Shown here: in pieces, positions 23,949 through 32,134 of the stretch
How the letters are laid out: the number at the start of each line of letters is the position of its first letter
Position numbering within the stretch: position 1 is the first letter of the stretch
Assembly (NCBI RefSeq): GCF_019145435.1
Contig: NZ_JAHSTS010000001.1
Location: 510,001 to 574,000, forward strand
Origin: Pseudomonas ekonensis
GTDB taxonomy: Bacteria; Pseudomonadota; Gammaproteobacteria; Pseudomonadales; Pseudomonadaceae
Length of the DNA: 64,000 nt
Reading direction: 5' to 3'
Position numbers and translations under genes: made by a program
The notes under the pieces: model-generated
Told to the model about the DNA's origin: nothing
The model's database searches: none
What the model saw: the letters and a program-made list of their open reading frames with translations, nothing else

Positions 23949-25091
23949 GTGATCGGTTGGAAGCATGCAGCAGTGCTGGCTCTGGCCATTCTGGCCGCGG
24001 GTTGCAGCAGCAACAGCAAAAAGGAACTGCCACCGGCCGAACTGACCGACTTCAAAGAGGAAGTGGTCCTGCACAAGCAGTGGAGCCGCTCGATCGGTGA
24101 CGGTCAGGGCGAAACCTACAACATGTTGGTGCCGGCGATCGACGGCGACAGCATCTACGCCGCCGACGTGACCGGCATCGTGATGGGCCTGGACCGCAGC
24201 AACGGCGACGTGAAGTGGAAAAAGGACCTTGAGCTGCCGGTGTCCGGCGCCGTGGGTGTGGGTTACGGCCTGGTGCTGATCGGCACGCTGCGCGGCGAAG
24301 TCGTCGCGCTCGATGCCATCAACGGCGAAGAGAAGTGGCGTTCGCGGGTCAACAGCGAAGTCCTCGCGCCGCCGGCCAACAACGGCGACGTGGTGGTGGT
24401 GCAGACCCAGGACGACCGTCTGATCGGTCTGGACGCCTCCACCGGCAACCAGCGCTGGGTGTATGACAGCACCCCGGCCGTGCTGACCCTGCGCGGCACC
24501 AGCGCGCCGATCGTCACCAACCGCCTGGCGGTGGCCGGCCTGTCGACCGGCAAGGTGGTCGCGGTGGACATCTCCAACGGCGTGCCGGTGTGGGAACAGC
24601 GCATCGCGATTCCGCAGGGCCGTTCCGAGCTGGAGCGTGTGGTCGACATCGACGGCGGCCTGCTGCTGTCCGGCGGTACCCTGTACGTCGCCAGCTACCA
24701 GGGCCGCGTCGCGGCGCTGGACCTGGAGAGCGGCCGTCAGCTGTGGCAGCGCGACGCGTCGAGCTACGCGGGCCTGGCCCAAGGTTTCGGCAGCGTCTAC
24801 GTGAGCCTGTCTTCGGGCACCGTCGAAGGCGTCGACGAGCGTTCCACCACCGCGCTGTGGAGCAACGACTCGCTGGCCCGCCGTCAACTGTCGGCGCCGG
24901 AAGTGTTCTCCAGCTACGTGGCGGTCGGTGACCTGGAAGGTTACCTGCACCTGCTGAGCCAGGTGGACGGCCGTTTCGTCGGCCGTGAGCGCATCGACAG
25001 CGACGGCCTGCGCGCACGTCCGCTGGTGGTGGGCGATACGATCTATGTGTATGGCAACAGCGGCAAACTGGAAGCCCTGACCATCAAGTAA
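23949..25091 (+). CDS. bamB: Outer-membrane assembly lipoprotein BamB
   Basis: A BAM-complex lipoprotein that helps fold outer-membrane proteins. The lipobox LAAGC ends the signal peptide, and the rest is an eight-bladed PQQ-type beta-propeller with repeated W/G-rich blades such as SGAVGVGYGLVLIGTLRGEVVA. The GTG start gives (M)IGWKHAAVLALAI (380 aa); an ATG three codons earlier overlaps yfgM and is too close to the ribosome-binding site. It is the last gene of the hisS-yfgM-bamB unit. Confidence 0.94.
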   Translation: MIGWKHAAVLALAILAAGCSSNSKKELPPAELTDFKEEVVLHKQWSRSIGDGQGETYNMLVPAIDGDSIYAADVTGIVMGLDRSNGDVKWKKDLELPVSGAVGVGYGLVLIGTLRGEVVALDAINGEEKWRSRVNSEVLAPPANNGDVVVVQTQDDRLIGLDASTGNQRWVYDSTPAVLTLRGTSAPIVTNRLAVAGLSTGKVVAVDISNGVPVWEQRIAIPQGRSELERVVDIDGGLLLSGGTLYVASYQGRVAALDLESGRQLWQRDASSYAGLAQGFGSVYVSLSSGTVEGVDERSTTALWSNDSLARRQLSAPEVFSSYVAVGDLEGYLHLLSQVDGRFVGRERIDSDGLRARPLVVGDTIYVYGNSGKLEALTIK

Positions 25092-25099
25092 CAACTATG

Positions 25100-25119
25100 C
25101 TTGGGGAATTCCCCAAGCG
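25100..25119. repeat. Perfect 20-bp palindrome after bamB
   Basis: gcttggggaattccccaagc is a perfect inverted repeat 8 nt after the bamB stop. There is no T run, so it is at best a weak terminator or an mRNA 3' end stabiliser. Confidence 0.6.
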
Positions 25120-25126
25120 GCTTCAC

Positions 25127-25150
25127 CTGTGGGAGCGGGCTTGCCCGCGT
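25127..25150. repeat. REP element (single)
   Basis: Core gcgggcttgcccgc preceded by gtgggagc. This is the GCGGGC variant of the REP family that recurs near 31.1, 31.3 and 35.4 kb. Confidence 0.85.
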
Positions 25151-25229
25151 AGGGCGTCAACGATGACGCGTGCTGCTTCGGCGGTACGTTTTTTCGCCGG
25201 CAGCCCCCCGCAGAGCAGCCCCGAGCACC

Positions 25230-25260
25230 AGCCGCTGCCACGCAGCGGCTTTTGTATTTT
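25230..25260 (+). terminator. Possible terminator upstream of der
   Basis: The stem gccgctg...cagcggc with a short loop is followed by ttttgtatttt. It may end transcripts from the bamB side, leaving der on its own promoter. Confidence 0.55.
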
Positions 25261-25285
25261 CTGAAATAACGCAGTGGAGAGCCGC

Positions 25286-26758
25286 ATGGTTCCCGTAATC
25301 GCCCTGGTGGGCCGACCGAACGTCGGCAAGTCCACCTTGTTCAACCGCCTGACCCGGACCCGCGACGCCATCGTCGGCGACCTGTCCGGTCTGACCCGTG
25401 ATCGCCAGTACGGTGAGGCCAAGTGGCAAGGGCGCTCCTACATTCTGATCGACACCGGCGGCATCTCCGGCGACGAGTACGGCATGGACGAAAAGATGGC
25501 CGAGCAGTCGCTGCTGGCCATCGAAGAAGCGGATGTCGTCCTGTTCCTGGTGGACGCCAAGGCCGGCTTCACCGCCGCCGACCAGATGATCGCCGAGCAC
25601 TTGCGCAAGCGTAACAAGCGTTCCTTCGTGGTCGCCAACAAGGTCGACAACATCGACCCGGAAATGGCCCGCGCCGAATTCGCCCCGATGGGCATGGGCG
25701 ACGCCATCCCGATCGCCGGCGCCCACGGCCGCGGCATCACCCAGCTGCTGGAGACCGCCCTGGGCGATTTCCCCAAGGATGATGACGAGCCGCAGGACGG
25801 CGAAGAGGAAGAAGACGTCGCCGAAGGCGAGGAAGCCAAGCGCATTCCCGGCCCGAGCGAGAAGGACGGCATCAAGATCGCCATCATCGGTCGCCCGAAC
25901 GTCGGCAAGTCGACCCTGGTCAACCGCATGCTCGGCGAAGAGCGCGTGATCGTCTACGACCAGCCCGGCACCACCCGCGACAGCATCTACATTCCCTTCG
26001 AGCGCAACGAAGAGAAGTACACGCTGATCGACACCGCCGGTGTGCGCAAGCGCGGCAAGATCCACGAGGAAGTCGAAAAGTTCTCCGTGGTGAAGACCTT
26101 GCAGGCGATCAAGGACGCCAACGTGGTGATCTTCGTGATGGACGCCCGCGAAGGCGTGGTCGACCACGACCTCAACCTGCTGGGCTTCGCCCTCGAGGCA
26201 GGCCGTGCGATGGTGATCGCGCTCAACAAGTGGGACGGCATGACCCCGGGCGAGCGTGACTACGTGAAGACCGAGCTGGAACGCCGGCTGTTCTTCGTCG
26301 ACTTCGCCGACATCCATTTCATCTCGGCGCTGCACGGCACCGGCGTGGGCAACCTCTACGGTTCGGTGCAGAACTCGTTCAAGTCGGCGGTCACCCGCTG
26401 GCCGACCAGCCGCCTGACCCAGATCCTCGAAGACGCGGTCAGCGAGCACCAGCCGCCGATGGTCAACGGCCGCCGGATCAAGCTGCGCTATGCCCACCTG
26501 GGCGGCGCGAACCCGCCGCTGATCGTGATCCACGGCAACCAGATCGAGAAAGTGCCGAAGTCGTATGTGCGCTATCTGGAGAACACCTACCGTCGTGTGC
26601 TGAAGCTGGTCGGTACGCCGATCCGCATCGAGTTCAAGGGCGGCGAGAACCCGTACGAAGGCAACAAGAACACGCTGACCGACCGCCAGGTCAACAAGAA
26701 GCGTCGCTTGATGTCGCACCACAAGAAAGCCGAGAAGAAGCGCCGCGATAGGAAGTAG
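25286..26758 (+). CDS. der: Ribosome biogenesis GTPase Der
   Basis: A GTPase with two G domains in tandem, needed for 50S maturation. Walker A motifs GRPNVGKST occur twice, with switch and G3 motifs DTGG and DTAG, an acidic linker ([14 protein letters not shown]) and a C-terminal KH-like domain ending in a basic tail. The ATG giving [16 protein letters not shown] is preferred (490 aa); GTGGAGAG ahead of it serves as ribosome-binding site, so the upstream GTG is not the start. Confidence 0.97.
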   Translation: MVPVIALVGRPNVGKSTLFNRLTRTRDAIVGDLSGLTRDRQYGEAKWQGRSYILIDTGGISGDEYGMDEKMAEQSLLAIEEADVVLFLVDAKAGFTAADQMIAEHLRKRNKRSFVVANKVDNIDPEMARAEFAPMGMGDAIPIAGAHGRGITQLLETALGDFPKDDDEPQDGEEEEDVAEGEEAKRIPGPSEKDGIKIAIIGRPNVGKSTLVNRMLGEERVIVYDQPGTTRDSIYIPFERNEEKYTLIDTAGVRKRGKIHEEVEKFSVVKTLQAIKDANVVIFVMDAREGVVDHDLNLLGFALEAGRAMVIALNKWDGMTPGERDYVKTELERRLFFVDFADIHFISALHGTGVGNLYGSVQNSFKSAVTRWPTSRLTQILEDAVSEHQPPMVNGRRIKLRYAHLGGANPPLIVIHGNQIEKVPKSYVRYLENTYRRVLKLVGTPIRIEFKGGENPYEGNKNTLTDRQVNKKRRLMSHHKKAEKKRRDRK

Positions 26759-26765
26759 GGCAGCG

Positions 26766-26958
26766 CAAGCTTCAAGCCTTAAGCTGCAAGCCACAAGCCA
26801 CAAGCCACAAGCTACAAGCTACAAGCTACAAGCAAGGCAAAAGCCATAGGGGCTCTTTTCAGAGCCCTTTTTTGTGCCTGTCGGTCTAACGCCAGCAGCT
26901 TGGAGCTTGGAGCTTGGAGCTTGGAGCTTGGAGCTTGCGGCTTGTGGCTTAGCGCTTG
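26766..26958. repeat. Inverted array of heptamers flanking the der terminator
   Basis: The left arm (26766-26835) is ten uninterrupted 7-bp units, mostly CAAGCNN, with small variants (caagcca x3, caagcta x3). The right arm (26896-26958) is nine units of the reverse complement (NNGCTTG, gagcttg x5). Between them lies a normal Rho-independent terminator. The arms could pair into a very long imperfect hairpin. It is not a CRISPR: there are no spacers. Confidence 0.85.
26850..26873 (+). terminator. Terminator of der
   Basis: The stem gggctc...gagccc is followed by TTTTTT. It is centred inside the inverted heptamer array. Confidence 0.9.
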
Positions 26959-27010
26959 ACCCCCCTGCCCTACAGCTTGAAACTGGCGGCTCACCTGCAA
27001 GGGGCTATCG

Positions 27011-28159
27011 ATGATCACCAGCAAGCTGCCGAATGTCGGCATCACCATCTTCACGCAGATGTCTCAGCTCGCGGCGCAGACCGGAGCGATCAACCTGTCA
27101 CAGGGCTTTCCCGATTTCGACGGCCCCCAGGCGCTGCGCGACGCCGTCGGGCGCCACATCGCCAGCGGCCATAACCAGTATTCGCCGATGACCGGCCTGC
27201 CGGCGCTGCGCGAGCAGATCGCGGCGAAGATCGCCCGCAGCTACGGCGCCAGCGTGGATGCCGACAATGAAGTGACGGTCACCCCCGGCGCGACCCAAGC
27301 GATCTTCTGCGCCATCCAGGCGGTCATCCGCAGCGGCGACGAAGTCATCGTGTTCGACCCGGCCTACGACAGCTACGAGCCGGCGGTGGAACTGGCCGGC
27401 GGCCGTTGCGTGCACGTGCAGCTCGCCCTGGACGATTTCGCCATTGATTTCGACCGGCTCAGCGCCGCCATCGGCCCGCGCACGCGGATGATCATCCTCA
27501 ACACCCCGCACAACCCCAGCGGCGCCCTGATCAGCCGTGCCGAGCTCGACCGGTTGGCCGAGCTGATCCGCGACCGCGACATCTATGTGATCAGCGACGA
27601 AGTCTACGAGCACCTGGTGTACGACGGCGTGGCCCATGTCAGCGTGCTGGCCCACGAGGAGCTGTATCAGCGTGCGTTCGTGGTCAGCTCGTTCGGCAAG
27701 ACCTATCACGTCACCGGCTGGAAGACCGGCTACGTCGTGGCGCCGCCGGCCCTGAGCGCCGAGCTGCGCAAGGTGCACCAGTACGTCAGTTTCTGCGGGG
27801 TGACGCCTCTGCAGTACGCCCTGGCCGACTACATGGCCGCGCATCCTGAGCACGTCGAAGAACTGCCGGCGTTCTACCAGGCCAAGCGCGACCTGTTCTG
27901 CGATCTGCTGGCGCCTTCGCGGTTCCGGTTCACCCGGGTGGCCGGCACCTATTTCCAACTGGTCGACTATTCGCAGATCCGTCCCGACCTGAACGATGTC
28001 GAGATGGCGATGTGGATGACCCGCGAGCATGGCGTGGCCAGCATCCCGGTGTCGGTGTTCTGCCAGCATCCACCGCAAGGCCAGCGCCTGGTGCGCCTGT
28101 GCTTTGCCAAACGCGAGGAGACGCTGCGCGAAGCGGCGGCAAAACTATGCGTGATCTGA
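27011..28159 (+). CDS. ybdL: Methionine (glutamine-type) aminotransferase, YbdL family
   Basis: A fold-type I PLP aminotransferase (382 aa) with clear likeness to E. coli YbdL, which prefers methionine and aromatic amino acids: TIFTQMSQLAAQTGAINLSQGFPDFDGP, NTPHNPSG, ISDEVYEHLVYDG and the PLP lysine in SSFGKTYHVTGWKTGY. It overlaps the next gene, an omega-amidase; the pair would transaminate with glutamine as donor and then hydrolyse the resulting keto-amide, which pulls the reaction forward and fits methionine salvage. Confidence 0.88.
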   Translation: MITSKLPNVGITIFTQMSQLAAQTGAINLSQGFPDFDGPQALRDAVGRHIASGHNQYSPMTGLPALREQIAAKIARSYGASVDADNEVTVTPGATQAIFCAIQAVIRSGDEVIVFDPAYDSYEPAVELAGGRCVHVQLALDDFAIDFDRLSAAIGPRTRMIILNTPHNPSGALISRAELDRLAELIRDRDIYVISDEVYEHLVYDGVAHVSVLAHEELYQRAFVVSSFGKTYHVTGWKTGYVVAPPALSAELRKVHQYVSFCGVTPLQYALADYMAAHPEHVEELPAFYQAKRDLFCDLLAPSRFRFTRVAGTYFQLVDYSQIRPDLNDVEMAMWMTREHGVASIPVSVFCQHPPQGQRLVRLCFAKREETLREAAAKLCVI

Positions 28160-28938
28160 GTGCGTTGCCCGACCTTGATGTGGCGCTGATCCAGACCAGC
28201 CTGGCCTGGCACGACCGCCAGGCCAACCTGGAGCATTTCGAGGCGCTGCTGGAGCAGGCCCGTGGAGCTGATCTGGTGATCCTGCCGGAGATGTTCACCA
28301 CCGGGTTCTCCATGGCGTCCGAGACGCTGGCCGAAGCCGAGAACGGCCCGACCAGCAAATGGCTGCGGGCCCAGGCGGCGAAGCTGGAGGCCGTGGTCAC
28401 CGGCAGCGTGATCATCCAGGCCGCCGACGGCAGCCACCGCAACCGCTTGCTGTGGGCGCGGCCGGACGGCGAGGTGCTGCACTACGACAAGCGTCACCTG
28501 TTCCGCATGGCCGGCGAGCACAACCACTACACGCCGGGCGAGCGGCAGGTGCAGTTCGAGCTCAAGGGCTGGCGCGTGCGTCCGCTGATCTGCTACGACC
28601 TGCGTTTTCCGGTGTGGAGCCGCGACGCCCAGGACACCGACCTGCTGCTGTACACCGCCAACTGGCCGGGCGCCCGTCGGCAGCACTGGAACCGTCTGCT
28701 GCCCGCGCGGGCCATCGAGAACCTGTGCTACGTGGCGGCGGTCAACCGCATCGGCACCGACGGCAAGGGCTTCGCCTACACCGGCGACAGCCAGGTGCTG
28801 GACTTCCAGGGCGAAACCCTGCTGGCGGCGGGGGAGGCGGACGGCGTGTTCCGCGTGGTGCTGGAGGCGGCGACGCTGGCGGCCTACCGTGAGCGCTTCC
28901 CGGCGAACCTGGATGCGGACACGTTCGAGTTCACTTGA
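28147..28938 (+). CDS. yafV: Omega-amidase (Nit2/YafV-like nitrilase-family amidohydrolase)
   Basis: A nitrilase-superfamily C-N hydrolase of 263 residues that likely hydrolyses 2-oxoglutaramate or 2-oxosuccinamate. The catalytic Glu-Lys-Cys triad is visible: LPEMFTTGF, YDKRHLFRMAGE and LICYDLRFP. The ATG overlaps the end of ybdL by 13 nt, so the two are probably coupled. An upstream in-frame reading that runs through ybdL is rejected. Confidence 0.9.
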   Translation: MRDLSALPDLDVALIQTSLAWHDRQANLEHFEALLEQARGADLVILPEMFTTGFSMASETLAEAENGPTSKWLRAQAAKLEAVVTGSVIIQAADGSHRNRLLWARPDGEVLHYDKRHLFRMAGEHNHYTPGERQVQFELKGWRVRPLICYDLRFPVWSRDAQDTDLLLYTANWPGARRQHWNRLLPARAIENLCYVAAVNRIGTDGKGFAYTGDSQVLDFQGETLLAAGEADGVFRVVLEAATLAAYRERFPANLDADTFEFT

Positions 28939-28970
28939 AGCGGTGAACGCAAAACCATCCGGCAAAAAGA

Positions 28971-29003
28971 AAGGCCCCAGGGTTCGCACCCTGGGGCCTT
29001 TTG
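28971..29003. terminator. Bidirectional terminator between yafV and leuA
   Basis: The stem aaggccccagggt...accctggggcctt has T on the right and A-rich sequence on the left (ggcaaaaagaaagg). It ends the plus-strand ybdL-yafV unit and the minus-strand leuA. Confidence 0.9.
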
Positions 29004-29018
29004 CATGGCGGCGGCCGG

Positions 29019-30698
29019 TTACGCGGCTTTCGCTTCCGGCTGGCTCAGGGAGCGGTTCAGCGCGCTGAACAGGGCCTTGAAGCTGGCGGTGGTGATGTTC
29101 TCATCGATGCCCACGCCGTGCACCGCACGTTCGCCGTTCACCCGCAACTCGATGTAGGCCGCTGCCTTGGCGTTGGTGCCCGCGCCGATGGCGTGTTCGT
29201 TGTAGTCCATGATCTCCACCGGAATCGGCAGGCCGGCCACCAGCGCTTCGAGCGCGCCGTTGCCTTTGCCGCGCCAATGCAGGTTGGTTTCGCCCTGGCC
29301 CTTGCTCGCCACTTCCACTTCGACGGCGCTGTGGCCGTTCTCTTCCTGCAGGCGATGGCTGACCAGCGCGTACGGAGTGTTGGCCTGCAGGTATTCGGTG
29401 TGGAGCAACGCATGGATCTGCTGGGCGGTCATCTCCAGGCCCAGGCGGTCGGTCTCGCGCTGCACGACCTGGCTGAACTCGATCTGCATGCGGCGCGGCA
29501 GGCTGATGCCGTATTCCTGCTCCAGCAGGTAGGCGATGCCGCCCTTGCCCGACTGGCTGTTGACGCGGATCACCGCCTCGTAGCTGCGGCCGATGTCGGC
29601 CGGGTCGATCGGCAGGTACGGCACTTCCCACAGGGCGTCGGATTTCTGCTGGGCGAAGCCCTTGCGGATCGCGTCCTGGTGGGAACCGGAGAACGCGGTG
29701 TGCACCAGGTCGCCGACGTACGGGTGACGCGGGTGCACCTGGATCTGGTTGCACTCCTCGACGACCTTGCGCACGCCGTCGATGTCGGAGAAGTCCAGCT
29801 CAGGGTCGACGCCCTGGGTGTACATGTTCAGGGCCACGGTGACGAGGTCGACGTTGCCGGTGCGCTCGCCGTTGCCGAACAGGCAGCCTTCGACGCGGTC
29901 GGCGCCGGCCATCAGGCCCAGCTCGGTGGCGGCCACGCCGGTGCCGCGGTCGTTGTGGGTGTGCAGGCTGATGATCACGCTGTCACGGCGGTTGATGTGG
30001 CGGCCGAACCATTCGATCTGGTCGGCGTACACGTTCGGCGTCGCGCATTCGACGGTGGCCGGCAGGTTGAGGATCATCTTGCGCTCAGGCGTCGGGTTCC
30101 AGACCTCGATCACCGCGTCACAGACCTCCTTGGCGAACTCAAGCTCGGTGGCGCTGAAGGTTTCCGGCGAGTACTCGAACGTCCACTCGGTTTCCGGCTG
30201 CTGCGCGGCGTATTTGACGAACAGCTTGGCGGCGTTGACCGCGATGGCCTTGATGCCGTCCTTGTCCTGGTTGAACACGATGCGGCGGAACGACGGCGAG
30301 GTGGCGTTGTACAGGTGAACGATGGCTTTCTTGGCACCGCGCAGGGACTCGAAGGTGCGCTCGATGAGGTCTTCGCGGCCCTGGGTGAGCACCTGGATGG
30401 TGGTGTCGTCCGGGATGTGGCCGTCTTCGATCAGGGTGCGCACGAAGTCGAAGTCGGTCTGCGAGGCGGCCGGGAACGAGGCCTCGATTTCCTTCACGCC
30501 CACCTGCACGAGGGTCTTCCAGAAGCGCAGCTTTTTCGCCGAGTCCATCGGTTCTATCAGCGACTGGTTGCCGTCACGCAGGTCGGAGCTGCACCAGATC
30601 GGCGCGGCGTCGATGGTCTTCGACGGCCAGGTGCGGTCCGGCAGGTTGATCACGGGAAACGCGCGGTATTTCGAAGACGGGTCTTTGAGCATGCTCAT
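29019..30698 (-). CDS. leuA: 2-isopropylmalate synthase LeuA (long, LeuA2-type)
   Basis: The first committed enzyme of leucine synthesis: condenses acetyl-CoA with 2-oxoisovalerate. The 559-residue protein is the longer LeuA form (like PA3792 or yeast Leu4). Metal and catalytic motifs are [12 protein letters not shown] and [11 protein letters not shown], and a C-terminal regulatory domain for leucine feedback is present (about 430-555). The start [15 protein letters not shown] follows TAAGGAA. A short leader ORF lies about 90 nt upstream. Confidence 0.96.
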   Translation of the reverse strand: MSMLKDPSSKYRAFPVINLPDRTWPSKTIDAAPIWCSSDLRDGNQSLIEPMDSAKKLRFWKTLVQVGVKEIEASFPAASQTDFDFVRTLIEDGHIPDDTTIQVLTQGREDLIERTFESLRGAKKAIVHLYNATSPSFRRIVFNQDKDGIKAIAVNAAKLFVKYAAQQPETEWTFEYSPETFSATELEFAKEVCDAVIEVWNPTPERKMILNLPATVECATPNVYADQIEWFGRHINRRDSVIISLHTHNDRGTGVAATELGLMAGADRVEGCLFGNGERTGNVDLVTVALNMYTQGVDPELDFSDIDGVRKVVEECNQIQVHPRHPYVGDLVHTAFSGSHQDAIRKGFAQQKSDALWEVPYLPIDPADIGRSYEAVIRVNSQSGKGGIAYLLEQEYGISLPRRMQIEFSQVVQRETDRLGLEMTAQQIHALLHTEYLQANTPYALVSHRLQEENGHSAVEVEVASKGQGETNLHWRGKGNGALEALVAGLPIPVEIMDYNEHAIGAGTNAKAAAYIELRVNGERAVHGVGIDENITTASFKALFSALNRSLSQPEAKAA

Positions 30699-30786
30699 CG
30701 GGAAATTCCTTATTGTCTGGGCCGAAAAGAGGCGGCCTGCCGGTGGAACGAATGTTCGGAGAGAAGCAGAGACGAGGCGCAGCGAT

Positions 30787-30864
30787 TCAGCCCGGCAGTC
30801 GTGCGCTGACGAGGCACAGGCTGCGGTGCTGGCGAAGCTGAATAAGGGTGTGAGAGGTTTTCAT
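30787..30864 (-). CDS. Putative 25-residue leader peptide of leuA
   Basis: A short ORF on the minus strand, ending 88 nt before the leuA start. It begins [13 protein letters not shown] and ends [11 protein letters not shown] before a TGA. Five of 25 codons are leucine but they are dispersed, so this is not a classical run of regulatory codons. The start is preceded by a purine-rich gggttgaggg. A 7-nt segment of its 3' end (30792-30798) is complementary to 30737-30743, and a small hairpin (30720-30737) precedes the leuA ribosome-binding site. Function as a stalling or attenuation leader is inferred. Confidence 0.55.
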   Translation of the reverse strand: MKTSHTLIQLRQHRSLCLVSARLPG

Positions 30865-31096
30865 GCCCTCAACCCTAACCGTGAGGGGGGAGGATGGCAA
30901 GCAGTGGGAAAAATTTGAGAGGAATACTCGGAAAACGGGGATTCGCGAGATTTTATTGTGCCGGGTGGCGCTGAATTTCTGAATGATTGCGCACTGTTTT
31001 GGGTCGGCGCAATTGGCGGATACGGGATCTTGGGGATGAAAAGCCCGGTTTCTTCGGGGGGGTGCGCTGATGTTCAGATCGCCATCGTCGGATCGC

Positions 31097-31121
31097 CGCC
31101 CGGGGCAAGCCCGCTCCCGCA
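31097..31121. repeat. REP element (single)
   Basis: Core gggcaagcccgctcccgc. It is the reverse-oriented GCGGGC-type REP, with one changed base in the left arm. Confidence 0.75.
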
Positions 31122-31210
31122 GTGATTGATGTCGCGCACAAGATTCAGGTCAGTTGCCGACCCTGTGGGAGCAACTGTCTTAATCATGTCCTGCGGCGCT
31201 TGGACTGCCG

Positions 31211-31287
31211 CCATCGCTGGCAAGCCAGCTCCCACAGGTGTCGCGGATCACCGGAGATCCTTGTGGGAGCGGGCTTGCCCGCGATGA
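31211..31287. repeat. REP doublet (REPIN-like)
   Basis: Two REP elements face each other about 25 nt apart: ccatcgctggcaagccagctcccac on the left and gtgggagcgggcttgcccgcgatg on the right. The cores differ (TGGC and GCGGGC variants), but the inverted layout is that of a REPIN. Confidence 0.8.
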
Positions 31288-31309
31288 GGCCAGCGCTTTC
31301 ACCGCGGGC

Positions 31310-32131
31310 TCAGGGCTGGAACGCGCCGATGAAGATCGCCGGATCCACCCGCGCGTCGTTCAGGCTGACGTTCCAGTGCATGTGCGGCCCGGTCGCCCGG
31401 CCGGTGGCGCCGACCTTGCCCACCACCGCGCCGCGGGCCAGCTGCTGGCCGTTGGTCACGTCGATCTTCGACATGTGGCAGAACATGCTGATGAAGCCCT
31501 GGCCATGGTCGACGAACACTGTGTTGCCGTTGAAGAAGTAGTTGCCGATCAGGATCACCTTGCCCGCCGCCGGGGTCTTGATCGGGGTGCCGGCCGGCAC
31601 CGCGAAGTCCAGGCCCGCATGGGGGTTGCGCTCTTCGCCGTTGAAGAAGCGGCGCACGCCGAACTTGCTCGACAGCGGTCCGTTGACCGGTTTGTCCAGC
31701 AGCAGGTTGCTCGGCGTGTTCGGGCTGAAGCTGCGGTAGGCCTTGATCTGTTCGGCCAGTTCGCCCTCGATGCGCTTGAGGTTCGCCGGGTTCGGGTTGA
31801 CCTGCTGGGTGTTCTTCAGGGTGATGTGCTGTTCCGGGTATTTCTTGCTGCCCACGGTGAAGTTCAGGCTGCGGCCGGCGCTGCTGATCTGCTGCACGCC
31901 CGGCTTGACCGTCAGCGGCACGCCGACGATGGCCAGCCAGTTGTTCTGTTCCTTGACCACCAGCACCGGCTTGCCCTGGTAGGTGGCTTTGGGCGCCTGG
32001 GCGGCGTTGCCCAGGTCGACCACCGCCACGCCGCCCGGCACCGGTTTGTTCAACAGCCTTGTGATGTAGCTGTCGGCGTGGGCATTGAAGGTCAGGCACA
32101 GCAACAGCAGCGGAGCGAGGAAACGCGGCAT
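31310..32131 (-). CDS. Secreted M23 (LytM-type) zinc metallopeptidase
   Basis: A periplasmic peptidoglycan endopeptidase or LytM factor. The 273-residue protein has a signal peptide (about 1-19, cleaved after AHA), a beta-rich linker domain and a C-terminal peptidase M23 domain with zinc ligands in NPHAGLDFAVPAG and GPHMHWNVSL. The metal ligands look complete, so an active enzyme is likely. It lies 3 nt downstream of xseA on the same strand. Confidence 0.9.
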   Translation of the reverse strand: MPRFLAPLLLLCLTFNAHADSYITRLLNKPVPGGVAVVDLGNAAQAPKATYQGKPVLVVKEQNNWLAIVGVPLTVKPGVQQISSAGRSLNFTVGSKKYPEQHITLKNTQQVNPNPANLKRIEGELAEQIKAYRSFSPNTPSNLLLDKPVNGPLSSKFGVRRFFNGEERNPHAGLDFAVPAGTPIKTPAAGKVILIGNYFFNGNTVFVDHGQGFISMFCHMSKIDVTNGQQLARGAVVGKVGATGRATGPHMHWNVSLNDARVDPAIFIGAFQP

Positions 32132-32134
32132 GGA

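Larger units (their letters stand above)
30865..31309. other. leuA upstream region and REP-rich spacer
   Basis: The left part should hold the leuA promoter (minus strand), but I see no convincing -35/-10 pair; AATAAAAT near 30950 on the minus strand is a possible -10. The right part holds three intact REP elements and a truncated one (ccctgtgggagcaactg near 31160). No gene is supported. Confidence 0.5.

Noticed and set aside
26766..26958. CRISPR-like or phage attachment repeat
   Set aside because: Seven-base units in direct succession with no spacers, and no integrase or tRNA at the site.
29001..30809. 602-codon frame antisense to leuA
   Set aside because: Crosses the leuA start and the leader region; composition is that of a shadow frame.
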